Shown here in pieces: positions 15,551 through 24,288 of a stretch of 64,000 nucleotides of DNA. Source of the stretch: Streptomyces sp. NBC_00513 (lineage in GTDB: Bacteria; Actinomycetota; Actinomycetes; Streptomycetales; Streptomycetaceae). The notes below the pieces were generated by a model, which was given only the letters and a program-made list of their open reading frames with translations, did no database searches and was not told the DNA's origin. The stretch spans positions 3,906,001 through 3,970,000 of the forward strand of contig NZ_CP107845.1 of assembly GCF_041431415.1 (NCBI RefSeq). Reading direction: 5' to 3'. The stretch's first letter is position 1; the number at the start of each line of letters is the position of its first letter. Both the position numbers and the translations under genes were made by a program.

Positions 15551-17377
15551 ATGGGGCACTACAAGTCGAATCTCCGCGACATCGAGTTCAACCTCTTCGA
15601 GGTGCTCGGCCGCGACAAGCTGTACGGCACCGGCCCGTTCGGTGAGATGGACACCGAGACCGCCAAGACCATCCTCAGCGAGATGACCAAGCTCTCCGAG
15701 AACGAGCTGGCCGCCTCCTTCGAGGACGCCGACCGCAACCCGCCGGTCTTCGACCCGACCACGAACACCGCGCCCGTCCCGGCGTCCTTCAAGAAGAGCT
15801 ACAAGGCCTTCATGGACTCCGAGTACTGGCGTCTGGGCCTGCCCGAGGAGATCGGCGGCACCACCTCGCCCCGCTCGCTCATCTGGGCCTTCGCGGAGAC
15901 GATCCTGGGCGCGAACCCGGCCGTCTGGATGTACTCCTCCGGCCCGGCGTTCGCCGGCATCCTCTACGAAGAGGGCAACGAGGCGCAGAAGAAGGTCGCG
16001 GAGATCGCGGTCGAGAAGCGCTGGGGCTCCACCATGGTCCTCACCGAGCCGGACGCCGGCTCGGACGTCGGCGCCGGCCGCACCAAGGCCGTGCAGCAGG
16101 ACGACGGCTCCTGGCACATCGAGGGCGTCAAGCGCTTCATCACCTCCGGTGAGCACGACATGGAGGAGAACATCCTCCACTACGTCCTCGCCCGCCCCGA
16201 GGGTCACGGCCCGGGCACCAAGGGCCTGTCGCTCTTCCTCGTCCCGAAGTTCCACTTCGACTGGGAGACCGGCGAGCTGGGCGAGCGCAACGGCGTCTAC
16301 GCGACGAACGTCGAGCACAAGATGGGCCTCAAGGCGTCCAACACGTGCGAGATGACCTTCGGCGACCAGCACCCCGCCAAGGGCTGGCTGATCGGTGACA
16401 AGCACGACGGCATCCGCCAGATGTTCATGATCATCGAGTTCGCCCGCATGATGGTCGGCACGAAGGCCATCGCCACGCTCTCCACCGGCTACCTGAACGC
16501 CCTGGAGTACGCCAAGGAGCGCGTGCAGGGTCCGGACCTGGCCAACTTCATGGACAAGACGGCCCCCAAGGTCACCATCACGCACCACCCCGACGTGCGC
16601 CGCTCGCTCATGACGCAGAAGGCGTACGCCGAGGGCATGCGCGCCCTCGTGCTGTACACCGCCTCCGTCCAGGACGAGATCCAGGTCAAGCAGGCCGCCG
16701 GCGAGGACGCGTCCGCGCTCATCGGCCTGAACGACCTGCTCCTGCCGATCGTGAAGGGCTACGGCTCGGAGAAGTCGTACGAGCAGCTCGCGCAGTCGCT
16801 GCAGACCTTCGGTGGCTCCGGCTACCTCCAGGAATACCCGATCGAGCAGTACATCCGGGACGCCAAGATCGACACCCTCTACGAGGGCACCACGGCGATC
16901 CAGGGCCAGGACTTCTTCTTCCGGAAGATCGTGCGCGACCAGGGCGCCTCCCTGAACGTGCTCTCCGAGACGATCAAGAAGTTCCTCGCCGAGGCCGTCG
17001 GCGGCGACGACCTCGCCCCGGCCCGCGACGCGCTCGCCAAGGCCGCCGTGGACCTGGAGGCCATCGTCGGCCAGATGATCGTGGACCTCACCGCCACCGG
17101 CGAGGACGTCAAGAACATCTACAAGGTCGGCCAGAACACCACCCGCCTGCTGATGGCCTCCGGCGACGTGGTCGTCGGATACCTGCTGCTCAAGGGCGCG
17201 GCCGTGGCCGCCGAGAAGCTGGCGACGGCCTCCGCGAAGGACGTCCCCTTCTACACCGGCAAGATCGCCGCCGCGAAGTTCTTCGCCGCGGAGGTCCTCC
17301 CCGGCGTCTCGGTCCAGCGCGCGCTGGCCGAGTCGGTGGACAACACCCTCATGGAGCTCGACGAGGCCGCCTTCTAG
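15551..17377 (+). CDS. Acyl-CoA dehydrogenase (long form)
   Basis: FAD enzyme of 608 aa that oxidises acyl-CoA to enoyl-CoA in beta-oxidation. It shows the ACAD substrate and FAD signatures [70 protein letters not shown] and LYEGTTAIQ. The extra C-terminal region of about 130 aa is typical of the 600-aa class found in actinobacteria. ATG 15551 has ACGGAG 9 nt upstream. Chain-length preference is not readable. The paired TACC-N4-GGTA sites upstream suggest repression relieved by a lipid-derived signal; that is inference. Confidence 0.92.
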   Translation: MGHYKSNLRDIEFNLFEVLGRDKLYGTGPFGEMDTETAKTILSEMTKLSENELAASFEDADRNPPVFDPTTNTAPVPASFKKSYKAFMDSEYWRLGLPEEIGGTTSPRSLIWAFAETILGANPAVWMYSSGPAFAGILYEEGNEAQKKVAEIAVEKRWGSTMVLTEPDAGSDVGAGRTKAVQQDDGSWHIEGVKRFITSGEHDMEENILHYVLARPEGHGPGTKGLSLFLVPKFHFDWETGELGERNGVYATNVEHKMGLKASNTCEMTFGDQHPAKGWLIGDKHDGIRQMFMIIEFARMMVGTKAIATLSTGYLNALEYAKERVQGPDLANFMDKTAPKVTITHHPDVRRSLMTQKAYAEGMRALVLYTASVQDEIQVKQAAGEDASALIGLNDLLLPIVKGYGSEKSYEQLAQSLQTFGGSGYLQEYPIEQYIRDAKIDTLYEGTTAIQGQDFFFRKIVRDQGASLNVLSETIKKFLAEAVGGDDLAPARDALAKAAVDLEAIVGQMIVDLTATGEDVKNIYKVGQNTTRLLMASGDVVVGYLLLKGAAVAAEKLATASAKDVPFYTGKIAAAKFFAAEVLPGVSVQRALAESVDNTLMELDEAAF

Positions 17378-17446
17378 GTCCTGTCGTCAACGTGGGCCCA
17401 GGCCCCGAGGCACCCCACAGCTGTACGCGGTGTACGTAGCGGCAAC

Positions 17447-17473
17447 GGCCGGATCCCGTCACGGGGTCCGGCC
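17447..17473 (+). terminator. Terminator after acyl-CoA dehydrogenase
   Basis: A 12-bp stem (17447-17458 with 17462-17473, one G-T pair) and a 3-nt loop, 70 bp beyond the stop; TTTTC follows a few bases later. Confidence 0.6.
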
Positions 17474-17532
17474 CGCGCCGTTTTCACGGGGCCGTTCTTC
17501 CGTTGTCGGTCGTTCATGGCACGCTCGTAGGC

Positions 17533-18270
17533 ATGAGCCCACAGGATCAGCACGGCAGCAGGGGGTACTCCGTCCCGACCGGGCGGCCGTACGCCCTCAA
17601 GGAGCTGCAGGCGACCCTGGGCAGCCTCGGCGACCACATGCGGGAGCTGTACGACGGCGCCCACCCCGCCGAGTACGACGGCGTCGCCGACGCCCTTTAC
17701 ATCGCCTTCCAGACGGCGTCCGGGCTGGCGCCCGCCAAGAGCTACACCGGCTGCCCCGAGCACCCCAACGGCGCCCTCGACCCCGAGGCCCCCGACGGCT
17801 GGGGCCGCTGCCTGATCTGCAACGACCGGCGGCGCCTCGGACTGCGCGGCCAGGGCGGCCGGACCGCCGGCGCCGCGCCCGCCGCCGGGGAACAGCGCCG
17901 GCTCGGGTATCCCGTCCCGGACCCTCCGTACACCCACGACGCGCTGCGCGCCTTCCTCCGCACGATCGAGGACCGGCGCTTCCACCTGGGTCTCTCCTCC
18001 CCGCCGGAGGAGTTCGTGCGGATGGCGGACGACCTGCACCGCGCCTTCATCGTGGCCCGGGAACTGTCCCGGCCGCGGAACGCCTCGGGATGCTCCGAGC
18101 ACCCCGGGGCGCCGATCGACCCCGACGCCCCGCCGGGCGAGGCCTGTATCTTCTGCGCCGGACGCAGAAGACGCGCGCAGCGACCGGCGCAGACCCCCGA
18201 GATGCTCCCGCGCATCCGCCGGGGTGAGCGGCGGCAGTTGCAGCGCAGATTCGAGCGTCCGCCGGGCTGA
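17533..18270 (+). CDS. Hypothetical protein with duplicated CxxH...CxxC modules
   Basis: Protein of 245 aa made of two related halves. Each starts with a helical stretch (YALKELQATLGSLGDHMREL / YTHDALRAFLRTIEDRRFHL) and a segment around VADALYIAF / MADDLHRAF. Each then ends in a putative zinc site: C74-x2-H77...C93-x2-C96 and C187-x2-H190...C205-x2-C208, both embedded in GC-x-EHP and a basic RRR tail. This looks like an internal duplication of about 85-110 residues. I do not recognise the family; metal binding is inferred from the residues. The ATG start has no strong ribosome site. It lies downstream of a terminator and 100 bp before the aminopeptidase gene. Confidence 0.7.
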   Translation: MSPQDQHGSRGYSVPTGRPYALKELQATLGSLGDHMRELYDGAHPAEYDGVADALYIAFQTASGLAPAKSYTGCPEHPNGALDPEAPDGWGRCLICNDRRRLGLRGQGGRTAGAAPAAGEQRRLGYPVPDPPYTHDALRAFLRTIEDRRFHLGLSSPPEEFVRMADDLHRAFIVARELSRPRNASGCSEHPGAPIDPDAPPGEACIFCAGRRRRAQRPAQTPEMLPRIRRGERRQLQRRFERPPG

Positions 18271-18370
18271 GGACCACGGGACCGCGGACCACACATCCCG
18301 CGCCGCCCCGACCCCTTGCCATCCGCCGCAGCCCGGCCAAGGCGAACACGACCGTCGTTAGGTGAACCAC

Positions 18371-19666
18371 ATGAGCTCTCCCACCCGCTTCGATCGCGGC
18401 CACACCGATGATCTGAAGACCTTCCTGACGGCGAGTCCGTCGCCGTACCACGCCGTGGCCAACGCCGCGGCGCGGTTGGAGGAGGCCGGGTTTCGGCAGG
18501 TGTCGGAAACGGACGCCTGGGACGCGGGCTCGGGAGGCAGGTTCGTGCTCCGCGGCGGCGCGATCGTCGCCTGGTACGTGCCGGAGGGTGCCGCCGCGCA
18601 CACCCCGTTCCGCATCGTCGGCGCGCACACCGACTCCCCCAACCTGCGGGTCAAGCCCGTCCCCGACATGAGTTCCCAGGGGTGGCGTCAGATCGCCGTC
18701 GAGGTCTACGGCGGCCCGCTGCTCAACACCTGGCTGGACCGGGACCTCGGACTGGCCGGGCGGCTGACGCTGCGCGACGGCACCGAGCGCCTGGTGAACG
18801 TGGACCGCGCGCTGCTGCGCGTCCCGCAGCTGGCCGTGCACATGGACCGGTCGGTGAACGTCGACGGCCTCAAGCTCGACAAGCAGCGGCACATGCAGCC
18901 GATCTGGGGTCTGGGCGAGGTCCGGGAGGGCGACCTGATCGCGTTCCTGGAGGAGGAAGAGGGCCTGCCGCAGGGCTCGGTGGCGGGCTGGGACCTGATG
19001 GTCCACTCCATCGAGGCGCCCTCCTACCTGGGCCGCGACCGCGAACTGCTCGCCGGACCGCGCATGGACAACCTGATCTCGGTCCACGCGGGCGTCGCGG
19101 CGCTGGCCGCGGCGGCACGCTCGGACAAGCCCCTGGACCACATCCCGGTCCTGGCCGCGTTCGACCACGAGGAGAGCGGCTCGCAGTCGGACACCGGCGC
19201 GGACGGCCCGCTCCTGGGCAACGTGATGGAGCGTTCCGTCTTCGCGCGCGGGGGCACGTTCGAGGACCGGGCGCGGGCCTTCGCCGGCACCGTCTGCCTG
19301 TCCTCGGACACCGGGCACGCCGTGCACCCCAACTACGCGGAGCGGCACGACCCGACGCACCACCCGCGCGCCAACGGCGGCCCGATCCTCAAGGTCAACG
19401 TCAACCAGCGGTACGCGACGGACGGCAGCGGACGGGCGGTCTTCGCGGACGCCTGTGAGCGGGCCGGGGTGCCGTGGCAGACCTTCGTCTCCAACAACTC
19501 CATCCCCTGCGGCACGACGATCGGCCCGATCACGGCCGCCCGGCACGGGATCCAGACCGTGGACATCGGCGTGGCGATCCTGTCGATGCACAGCGCCCGT
19601 GAACTGTGCGGCGCGGACGACCCGTTCCTGCTGGCCAACGCCCTGGTGGCGTTCCTGGAGGGCTGA
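18371..19666 (+). CDS. M18 family aminopeptidase
   Basis: Cytoplasmic zinc aminopeptidase of 431 aa (aspartyl aminopeptidase class) that removes N-terminal residues from peptides. Metal-site and active-site motifs are visible in order: GAHTDSPNLRVKP (first His/Asp), GPRMDNLISV (bridging Asp), DHEESGSQS (catalytic Glu and metal Glu), CLSSDTGHAVHPNY and AILSMHSARELCG with the final metal histidine. Length matches the family. ATG 18371 has AGGTGA about 6 nt upstream. Stands alone. Confidence 0.93.
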   Translation: MSSPTRFDRGHTDDLKTFLTASPSPYHAVANAAARLEEAGFRQVSETDAWDAGSGGRFVLRGGAIVAWYVPEGAAAHTPFRIVGAHTDSPNLRVKPVPDMSSQGWRQIAVEVYGGPLLNTWLDRDLGLAGRLTLRDGTERLVNVDRALLRVPQLAVHMDRSVNVDGLKLDKQRHMQPIWGLGEVREGDLIAFLEEEEGLPQGSVAGWDLMVHSIEAPSYLGRDRELLAGPRMDNLISVHAGVAALAAAARSDKPLDHIPVLAAFDHEESGSQSDTGADGPLLGNVMERSVFARGGTFEDRARAFAGTVCLSSDTGHAVHPNYAERHDPTHHPRANGGPILKVNVNQRYATDGSGRAVFADACERAGVPWQTFVSNNSIPCGTTIGPITAARHGIQTVDIGVAILSMHSARELCGADDPFLLANALVAFLEG

Positions 19667-19732
19667 CCGCCCCCTGCTCCACGACCCCGTCCCGGACCTG
19701 TCCGGGGCGGGGTTTTCGCCGTGCACCGTGAC

Positions 19733-19768
19733 CCTAGAAGAGCTAGGTTGCAACCTAGAAGCCCTAGG
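19733..19768. promoter_or_regulatory. Double palindromic operator before the alpha/beta hydrolase gene
   Basis: Two 15-bp palindromes CCTAG-AAGAG-CTAGG (19733-19747) and CCTAG-AAGCC-CTAGG (19754-19768) lie 21 bp apart, two helical turns. The inner half-sites also form CTAGGTTGCAACCTAG (19743-19758). They end 15 nt before the ATG. CTAG is rare in Streptomyces DNA, so four copies in 36 bp are unlikely by chance. Confidence 0.75.
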
Positions 19769-19783
19769 AAAGGTTGCGGCACC

Positions 19784-20638
19784 ATGCACGTCCACACGCT
19801 CAAGGTCCCCGGCGCCACCCTCCGTTACGAGATCCGCGGCTCCGGTCCCGCCCTGCTGCTCCTGCCCGGGGGCGGCGCCGACGCCGCCGTGTGGGACCCC
19901 CTCGCCGACACCCTCGCCGACCACTTCACGGTCGTGGCCCCCGACCCGCGCGGCACCACGCGCAGCCCACTCGACGGACCGCCCGAGGACCAGAGCCCGG
20001 CCGAACAGGCCGACGACGCCGCCCTGTTGCTGGCCGCGGTCACCGATGAACCGGCGTACGTCCTCGGCATCAGCGCCGGCGCGATCGTCGCCGTGGACCT
20101 GCTCCAGCGCCACCCGACCCTGGTACGACGGGTGGTGGCGCACGAACCGCCGCTGGTGGAACTGCTGCCGGACGCCGCCGAGCAGCGGAGCTTCTTCGCC
20201 TCGGTGGTGGAGGCCCACCGCGAGCGCGGCGTCGAGGCCGCGATGGCCGTGATGGCGGCGGGCACGGGCGGCGGCGACGCCGGGGGCGGTACGGGGGGCG
20301 ACGCCGCCGGGGGCGAACGCCGCGCCCCCGCCGCGCACACCCCGCCGCCGGAGGAGGTGTTCCGGCGGATGTCGGCGAACGCGCCGTTCTTCCTCGAACG
20401 CCAACTGCGCCAGTTCACCGGGCACCTGCCCGACCTCGACGCACTGGCCCCGCACGCCGACCGGCTGGTCCCGGCGGCCGGCGAGGACTCGCGCGGGCTG
20501 CTCCTGCGACGCCCGGCCGAGGCGCTGGCGCGCCGACTCGGCGTCGGGCTCGCCGAGTTCCCCGGCGGACACGTCGGCTGCGTCGAGCGGCCGGCCGCGT
20601 TCGCGGACCGGCTGCTCGACGTACTGCTGAAGTCCTGA
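19784..20638 (+). CDS. Alpha/beta hydrolase
   Basis: Protein of 284 aa with an alpha/beta-hydrolase fold: oxyanion segment LLLPGGGADAAVWDPL, nucleophile elbow LGISAGAIVAVDLL (Ser in GISAG) and a late histidine in FPGGHVGCVERP. A Gly/Ala-rich insertion (about 160-180: AAGTGGGDAGGGTGGDAAGG) sits in the cap region and looks like a strain-variable linker. The substrate is unknown. Expression is probably controlled through the double CCTAG-N5-CTAGG operator just upstream. A regulator gene is not adjacent. Confidence 0.85.
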   Translation: MHVHTLKVPGATLRYEIRGSGPALLLLPGGGADAAVWDPLADTLADHFTVVAPDPRGTTRSPLDGPPEDQSPAEQADDAALLLAAVTDEPAYVLGISAGAIVAVDLLQRHPTLVRRVVAHEPPLVELLPDAAEQRSFFASVVEAHRERGVEAAMAVMAAGTGGGDAGGGTGGDAAGGERRAPAAHTPPPEEVFRRMSANAPFFLERQLRQFTGHLPDLDALAPHADRLVPAAGEDSRGLLLRRPAEALARRLGVGLAEFPGGHVGCVERPAAFADRLLDVLLKS

Positions 20639-20641
20639 CCG

Positions 20642-20691
20642 CGAGGCCCGGGCCCGGGGACGGGCGTCCGTCCCGCGAGGCCCGGGCCTCG
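20642..20691. terminator. Nested hairpin terminator between convergent genes
   Basis: Outer 13-bp arms (20642-20654 and 20679-20691) enclose an inner GGGACGG/CCGTCCC stem. It lies between the hydrolase stop and the thioredoxin-NHL gene's stop. Confidence 0.75.
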
Positions 20692-20693
20692 GA

Positions 20694-22526
20694 TCAGTCG
20701 TCCATCCCGGCGAGGACCAGCGGCAGGCGGTCCGCGCCACCGGCGGTGACCTTCACCGGCACGCCCCAATCCTGCTGGTGGACGTGGCAGGCCGGGTACT
20801 CGTTGGCCGGGTCGTCGTCGCAGGACGCCGCCATCGCCGAGACGTGCAGCACGCCCTCGGAGACGTCCGGGTTCCACTCCAGCTCGCGGAACAGGTCACT
20901 GCCCGGGCCCTCGCCCCCCGCCAACAGTTCCGGCGGGGTCGAGGAGACCAGCAGCCGGGTCGAGGGGCCGTAGCGGGTGTCGAGCTTCTGCCCGCTCGGC
21001 GCCTGGAACACCACGTCGAGGCGCAACCGGCCGGGGGCCACCTCGGTCGCCGCCCGCCGTGTGCGGTGCGCGACCGCGTCCACCCGTACCGCCTCCTCCG
21101 GCAGCCGCAGCCGCGTCAGCCGGTGCCGCGCCGACTCGACGACCACGATGTCCGAGCCGACCAGCACCGCGTCACTGGGCTCGCGCAGGTCCGTCGCCAG
21201 CGTGGTGACCTCGCCCGTCGCCGGGTCGAAGCGGCGCAGGGCGTGGTTGTAGGTGTCGCAGATCGCGACCGAGCCGTCGGGCAGCGCGGTCACCCCGAGC
21301 GGGTGCTGGAGCAGCGCCTGCCCGGCGGGGCCGTCGCGGTGACCGAAGTCGAAGAGGCCGGTGCCGACGGCGGAGGTGATCGCGTAACCGGTGTCGGTGC
21401 GGTGGACGTAACGCACCGCGCTGGTCTCGGAGTCCGCGATCCACAGCCGGTCCTCGGTGGCCGCCAGCCCGGAGGGCTGCGCGAACCAGGCCTCGGCGGC
21501 CGGCCCGTCCACCAGCCCCTCGTTGGTGGTGCCGGCGGCGAGCTCGACCGTGCCGGACTCCGGGTCCCAGGTCCACAGCTGGTGGACGCCGGCCATCGCG
21601 ATCCACACCTTGCCCTGCCACCAGGCCACGTCCCACGGCGAGGACAGGTCCACCTCCAGGGCGGGACCGGAGGTGGGCGAACCCTGCCACCACTGCCGGC
21701 CGGTCCCGGCGACGGTCTCCACGACCCCGCTCTCCGGGTCGAAGGTCCGCAGCGCGTGATTGACGGTGTCCGCGACGACCACCCGCCCGTCGGGCAGCAG
21801 CGCGAGACCCTGCGGCTCGCTGAAGGCGTCCGGCCCGAAACCGCGCGCGCCGCTGCCGACGCGCCGTACGACGCTCTCCCCGTCCGGGGCCAGCTCCACG
21901 AGCTGGTGCCGCGTCGAATCGGACACCAGCAGGTTCCCGGAGGGCAGGACGAGCGCCTTCCCGGGGAACCGCAGATCGCTCGCCACGGGCTCGGGCGCCA
22001 CGTACGGCCCGTCACCGCGCCGCAGGGTCCCCTTGCCCTCGTGCTCGGCCTCCAACTCCACGACCAGCCGCTCGATGGCGTGGGCGTGGCCCTCGCCGGC
22101 GTGCTGGGCGACGATGTACCCCTCGGGGTCGATCACGACGAGCGTGGGCCAAGCCCGGACGGCGTACTGCTTCCAGGTGGCCAGCTCGGGGTCGTCGAGC
22201 ACGGGGTGGTGCACCCCGTAGCGCTCGACGGCGTCGACGACGGCGGTGTGCTCGGCCTCGTGCACGAACTTCGGCGAGTGCACACCGATGATCACCAGGG
22301 TGTCCCGGTGCTTCTCCTCCAGCTCCCGCAGCTCGTCGAGCACGTGCAGGCAGTTCACACAGCAGAAGGTCCAAAAGTCGAGAACGACGATGCGTCCTCG
22401 CAGGTCGGCAAGGGTGAGCTCCTTGCCTCCGGTGTTCAGCCAGCCGCCCTTGCCGATCAGCTCGGGGGCACGGAGTCGGGCACTGCGGCGGGGCGCGGGG
22501 GTGGGCGCCGGGACGGCATCGTTCAT
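20694..22526 (-). CDS. Thioredoxin-like/NHL-repeat protein (NHLRC2-like)
   Basis: Protein of 610 aa. An N-terminal TlpA/thioredoxin-like domain (about 25-165) carries the redox pair in FWTFCCVNCLHVLDEL. A six-bladed NHL beta-propeller follows (about 185-480), with repeated blocks such as FSEPQGLALLPDGRVVVADTVNHALR and LQHPLGVTALPDGSVAICDTYNHALR. A C-terminal beta-rich domain completes the NHLRC2 architecture. Function is likely thiol-disulfide chemistry, but the substrate is unknown even for characterised relatives. There is no signal peptide, so it is probably cytoplasmic. Starts at ATG 22526. Confidence 0.9.
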   Translation of the reverse strand: MNDAVPAPTPAPRRSARLRAPELIGKGGWLNTGGKELTLADLRGRIVVLDFWTFCCVNCLHVLDELRELEEKHRDTLVIIGVHSPKFVHEAEHTAVVDAVERYGVHHPVLDDPELATWKQYAVRAWPTLVVIDPEGYIVAQHAGEGHAHAIERLVVELEAEHEGKGTLRRGDGPYVAPEPVASDLRFPGKALVLPSGNLLVSDSTRHQLVELAPDGESVVRRVGSGARGFGPDAFSEPQGLALLPDGRVVVADTVNHALRTFDPESGVVETVAGTGRQWWQGSPTSGPALEVDLSSPWDVAWWQGKVWIAMAGVHQLWTWDPESGTVELAAGTTNEGLVDGPAAEAWFAQPSGLAATEDRLWIADSETSAVRYVHRTDTGYAITSAVGTGLFDFGHRDGPAGQALLQHPLGVTALPDGSVAICDTYNHALRRFDPATGEVTTLATDLREPSDAVLVGSDIVVVESARHRLTRLRLPEEAVRVDAVAHRTRRAATEVAPGRLRLDVVFQAPSGQKLDTRYGPSTRLLVSSTPPELLAGGEGPGSDLFRELEWNPDVSEGVLHVSAMAASCDDDPANEYPACHVHQQDWGVPVKVTAGGADRLPLVLAGMDD

Positions 22527-22583
22527 GCTTCAAGCTTGCCATCCTGATATGAACGTCGGATCACACGCGCACGGCGGGGGGAA

Positions 22584-23036
22584 ACGACGGATGACGTCCA
22601 CGATCCCAACCCGAGCGCCAACCGTGGCTTCGTCGAGCCGGCTCTGAGCGCGTTCGGACGCGGGCGCGTCCAATCCGCGCTGCTCGGGTACCTGAGGACC
22701 GGCACGAACGCCGAGCGGGCGGGCGCCGCGAGAGCCTGGTACTGGTCGAACGTGTCCCTGCTGCGGCTGCCGCCCGTGCGGGCGGAGAACCCCGGAGCCG
22801 CCCGTGGGACGGAGGATGGTTCGGCCGTGGTGGTCGAGTGGAACGAGGCCGCCCTGCGCGAGTTCGTGGCCAACGATCACCTGGACGTCCGGCGCTGCGT
22901 CCTGCCCGGCCTGCCGCTGCGCAAGTCGGCCTACCCGCCGGAGCTGCACGACCTGGTGGACACGGCGGTGGCCACGGCCCGGTCCCATCCGGACGAGTAC
23001 ATCCGCCACCGCGTGGAACACCAGATCGGCGACTGA
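22584..23036 (+). CDS. Conserved-looking hypothetical protein, start codon damaged or non-standard
   Basis: The frame reading DDVHDPNPSANRGFVEPALS...ERAGAARAWYWSNVSLLRLPP...DVRRCVLPGLPLRKSAYPPELHDLV...HPDEYIRHRVEHQ is protein-like over its whole length to the stop at 23036. Between the preceding stop (22545) and the first in-frame GTG (22752), however, there is no ATG, GTG or TTG. An ATG at 22591, preceded by GGGGGGAAACGACGG, is in the wrong frame; adding one G after it would give MDVHDPNPSANRG. So either one base has been lost after the ATG, or the gene uses ACG (22584 or 22587), or only the 94-codon GTG form is made. I mark 22584 as the earliest plausible start. Function unknown. Confidence 0.5.
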   Translation, partial: TTDDVHDPNPSANRGFVEPALSAFGRGRVQSALLGYLRTGTNAERAGAARAWYWSNVSLLRLPPVRAENPGAARGTEDGSAVVVEWNEAALREFVANDHLDVRRCVLPGLPLRKSAYPPELHDLVDTAVATARSHPDEYIRHRVEHQIGD

Positions 23037-23137
23037 CGACCGAGGCGGTTCACCCCCGCCCGGGAACACCCGCGCGGGTGACGACGGGGCAAGGTCCTCC
23101 GTGGCACGCTGGCCGCACGGCGAAGGAGGCATCCGGC

Positions 23138-23692
23138 ATGACCACCGCGCACGACTACGGCCGGGGCATCGACCCCGAACACGCGCTGAAGTACGCGATC
23201 CGGCACCACAGCGGTGACCGAACGGAGATCGTCGAAGGGATCATCACGCAAGTGACACCGAGTTGGGACCACGAGCGCGCCGCGAAGATCGTCCGTCGCC
23301 AGATCGAGGGGAGGGTGGACGAACTCGGTTGTGTGGAAGGCTCCGGCAACCTCGATCTGCCGGGATCGTCCAACTGGTACATCCCCGATATCGCGGTGGT
23401 TCCTGATGATCTGGCGCAAGGCGGCAAGGCTCTCGTCCCCGACCAGACGCTCCTGATCGTCGAGGTGACCTCGGAGTCCAACGCGGAGACCGACCGCGTG
23501 GTCAAGCGCAAGCGGTACGCCGAGTACGGCGCGCCCCTGTACCTGCTGGTCGACCGGGTGGAGAAGACCGTCACCGTCTTCTCCGAGCCGGGCGGGCTCG
23601 GCTACACGCGGACCGACGGCCCCCACCCCTTCGGGACGCCGGTGCGGCTGCCGGAGCCGTTCGACCTCGAACTCGACACCACCGGACTGTAG
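23138..23692 (+). CDS. Uma2-family (DUF820) putative endonuclease
   Basis: Protein of 184 aa with the Uma2 PD-(D/E)XK core: YIPDIAVVPDD supplies the Asp, LLIVEVTSESN the E-x-T pattern, and DRVVKRKRYAEYGAPLYLLVD the lysine and following strand. Uma2 proteins are very numerous in Streptomyces and are assumed to be nucleases, though activity is rarely shown. ATG 23138 has a strong GAAGGAGG site 8 nt upstream. It follows the damaged-start gene by about 100 bp. Confidence 0.85.
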   Translation: MTTAHDYGRGIDPEHALKYAIRHHSGDRTEIVEGIITQVTPSWDHERAAKIVRRQIEGRVDELGCVEGSGNLDLPGSSNWYIPDIAVVPDDLAQGGKALVPDQTLLIVEVTSESNAETDRVVKRKRYAEYGAPLYLLVDRVEKTVTVFSEPGGLGYTRTDGPHPFGTPVRLPEPFDLELDTTGL

Positions 23693-23720
23693 GACCCCGC
23701 CGGCAGGACACGCCTGCGGG

Positions 23721-24248
23721 TCACGCCGAGGCGAGCAGGAGGCTCAGGCGGGGCAGGCGGGCGGCGGTCTGCGCGGTGTCGTCGAAGTCGAAGGACCAGT
23801 CCGGGTCCAGGGTCGGGTAGCTGATCGTGAAGGAGTCCGCCGGGAGCTCCCGGCCCGTGGCGATCCCGTACGCGGTCCAGGCGATGGAGAGCGCCTCCTC
23901 GTCGCACAGTTCCTCGCCCGCCGAGGCCGCCGCGCGGACCTCCGGGTGGTCCGCCAGGGAGTCGGGGTCGGCCAGGGCCGCCGTGAAGGCCGCCTCGCCC
24001 TGGGTGAGGAGCCAGCCGCGGAAGTAGTCGAAACCGTCGTCGGAGCAGCCACCGTTGATCAGGTACGCGGCGGCCCAGAGCGGCGCCCGGTAGGACTCCG
24101 CCAGCAGGTCCCACACCACCTGCTGGGCGGCGGCTATCCGCCCCTGCGGGTACGCGGCGAGGAGCTCCGACGCCCGTCGCGCCACCCCGTCGTCCCCCGC
24201 GTCCGCGCGGGCCGTCTCGATCAGCTTCCAGAAGGTCTGCTTGTCCAT
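23721..24248 (-). CDS. DUF4240 domain protein
   Basis: Protein of 175 aa matching DUF4240: MDKQTFWKLIETAR at the start, a long helical middle, then LINGGCSDDGFDYFRGWLLTQGEAAF and the acidic WSFDFDD near the end. The family often follows WGR or HEAT-type proteins and has no known activity. It is 40 bp downstream of the ATP-grasp gene on the same strand, so they may share a transcript. Confidence 0.8.
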   Translation of the reverse strand: MDKQTFWKLIETARADAGDDGVARRASELLAAYPQGRIAAAQQVVWDLLAESYRAPLWAAAYLINGGCSDDGFDYFRGWLLTQGEAAFTAALADPDSLADHPEVRAAASAGEELCDEEALSIAWTAYGIATGRELPADSFTISYPTLDPDWSFDFDDTAQTAARLPRLSLLLASA

Positions 24249-24288
24249 GGGAGGAGCCTGGCACCCGGGTCTGACAGCCGGTCCGACC

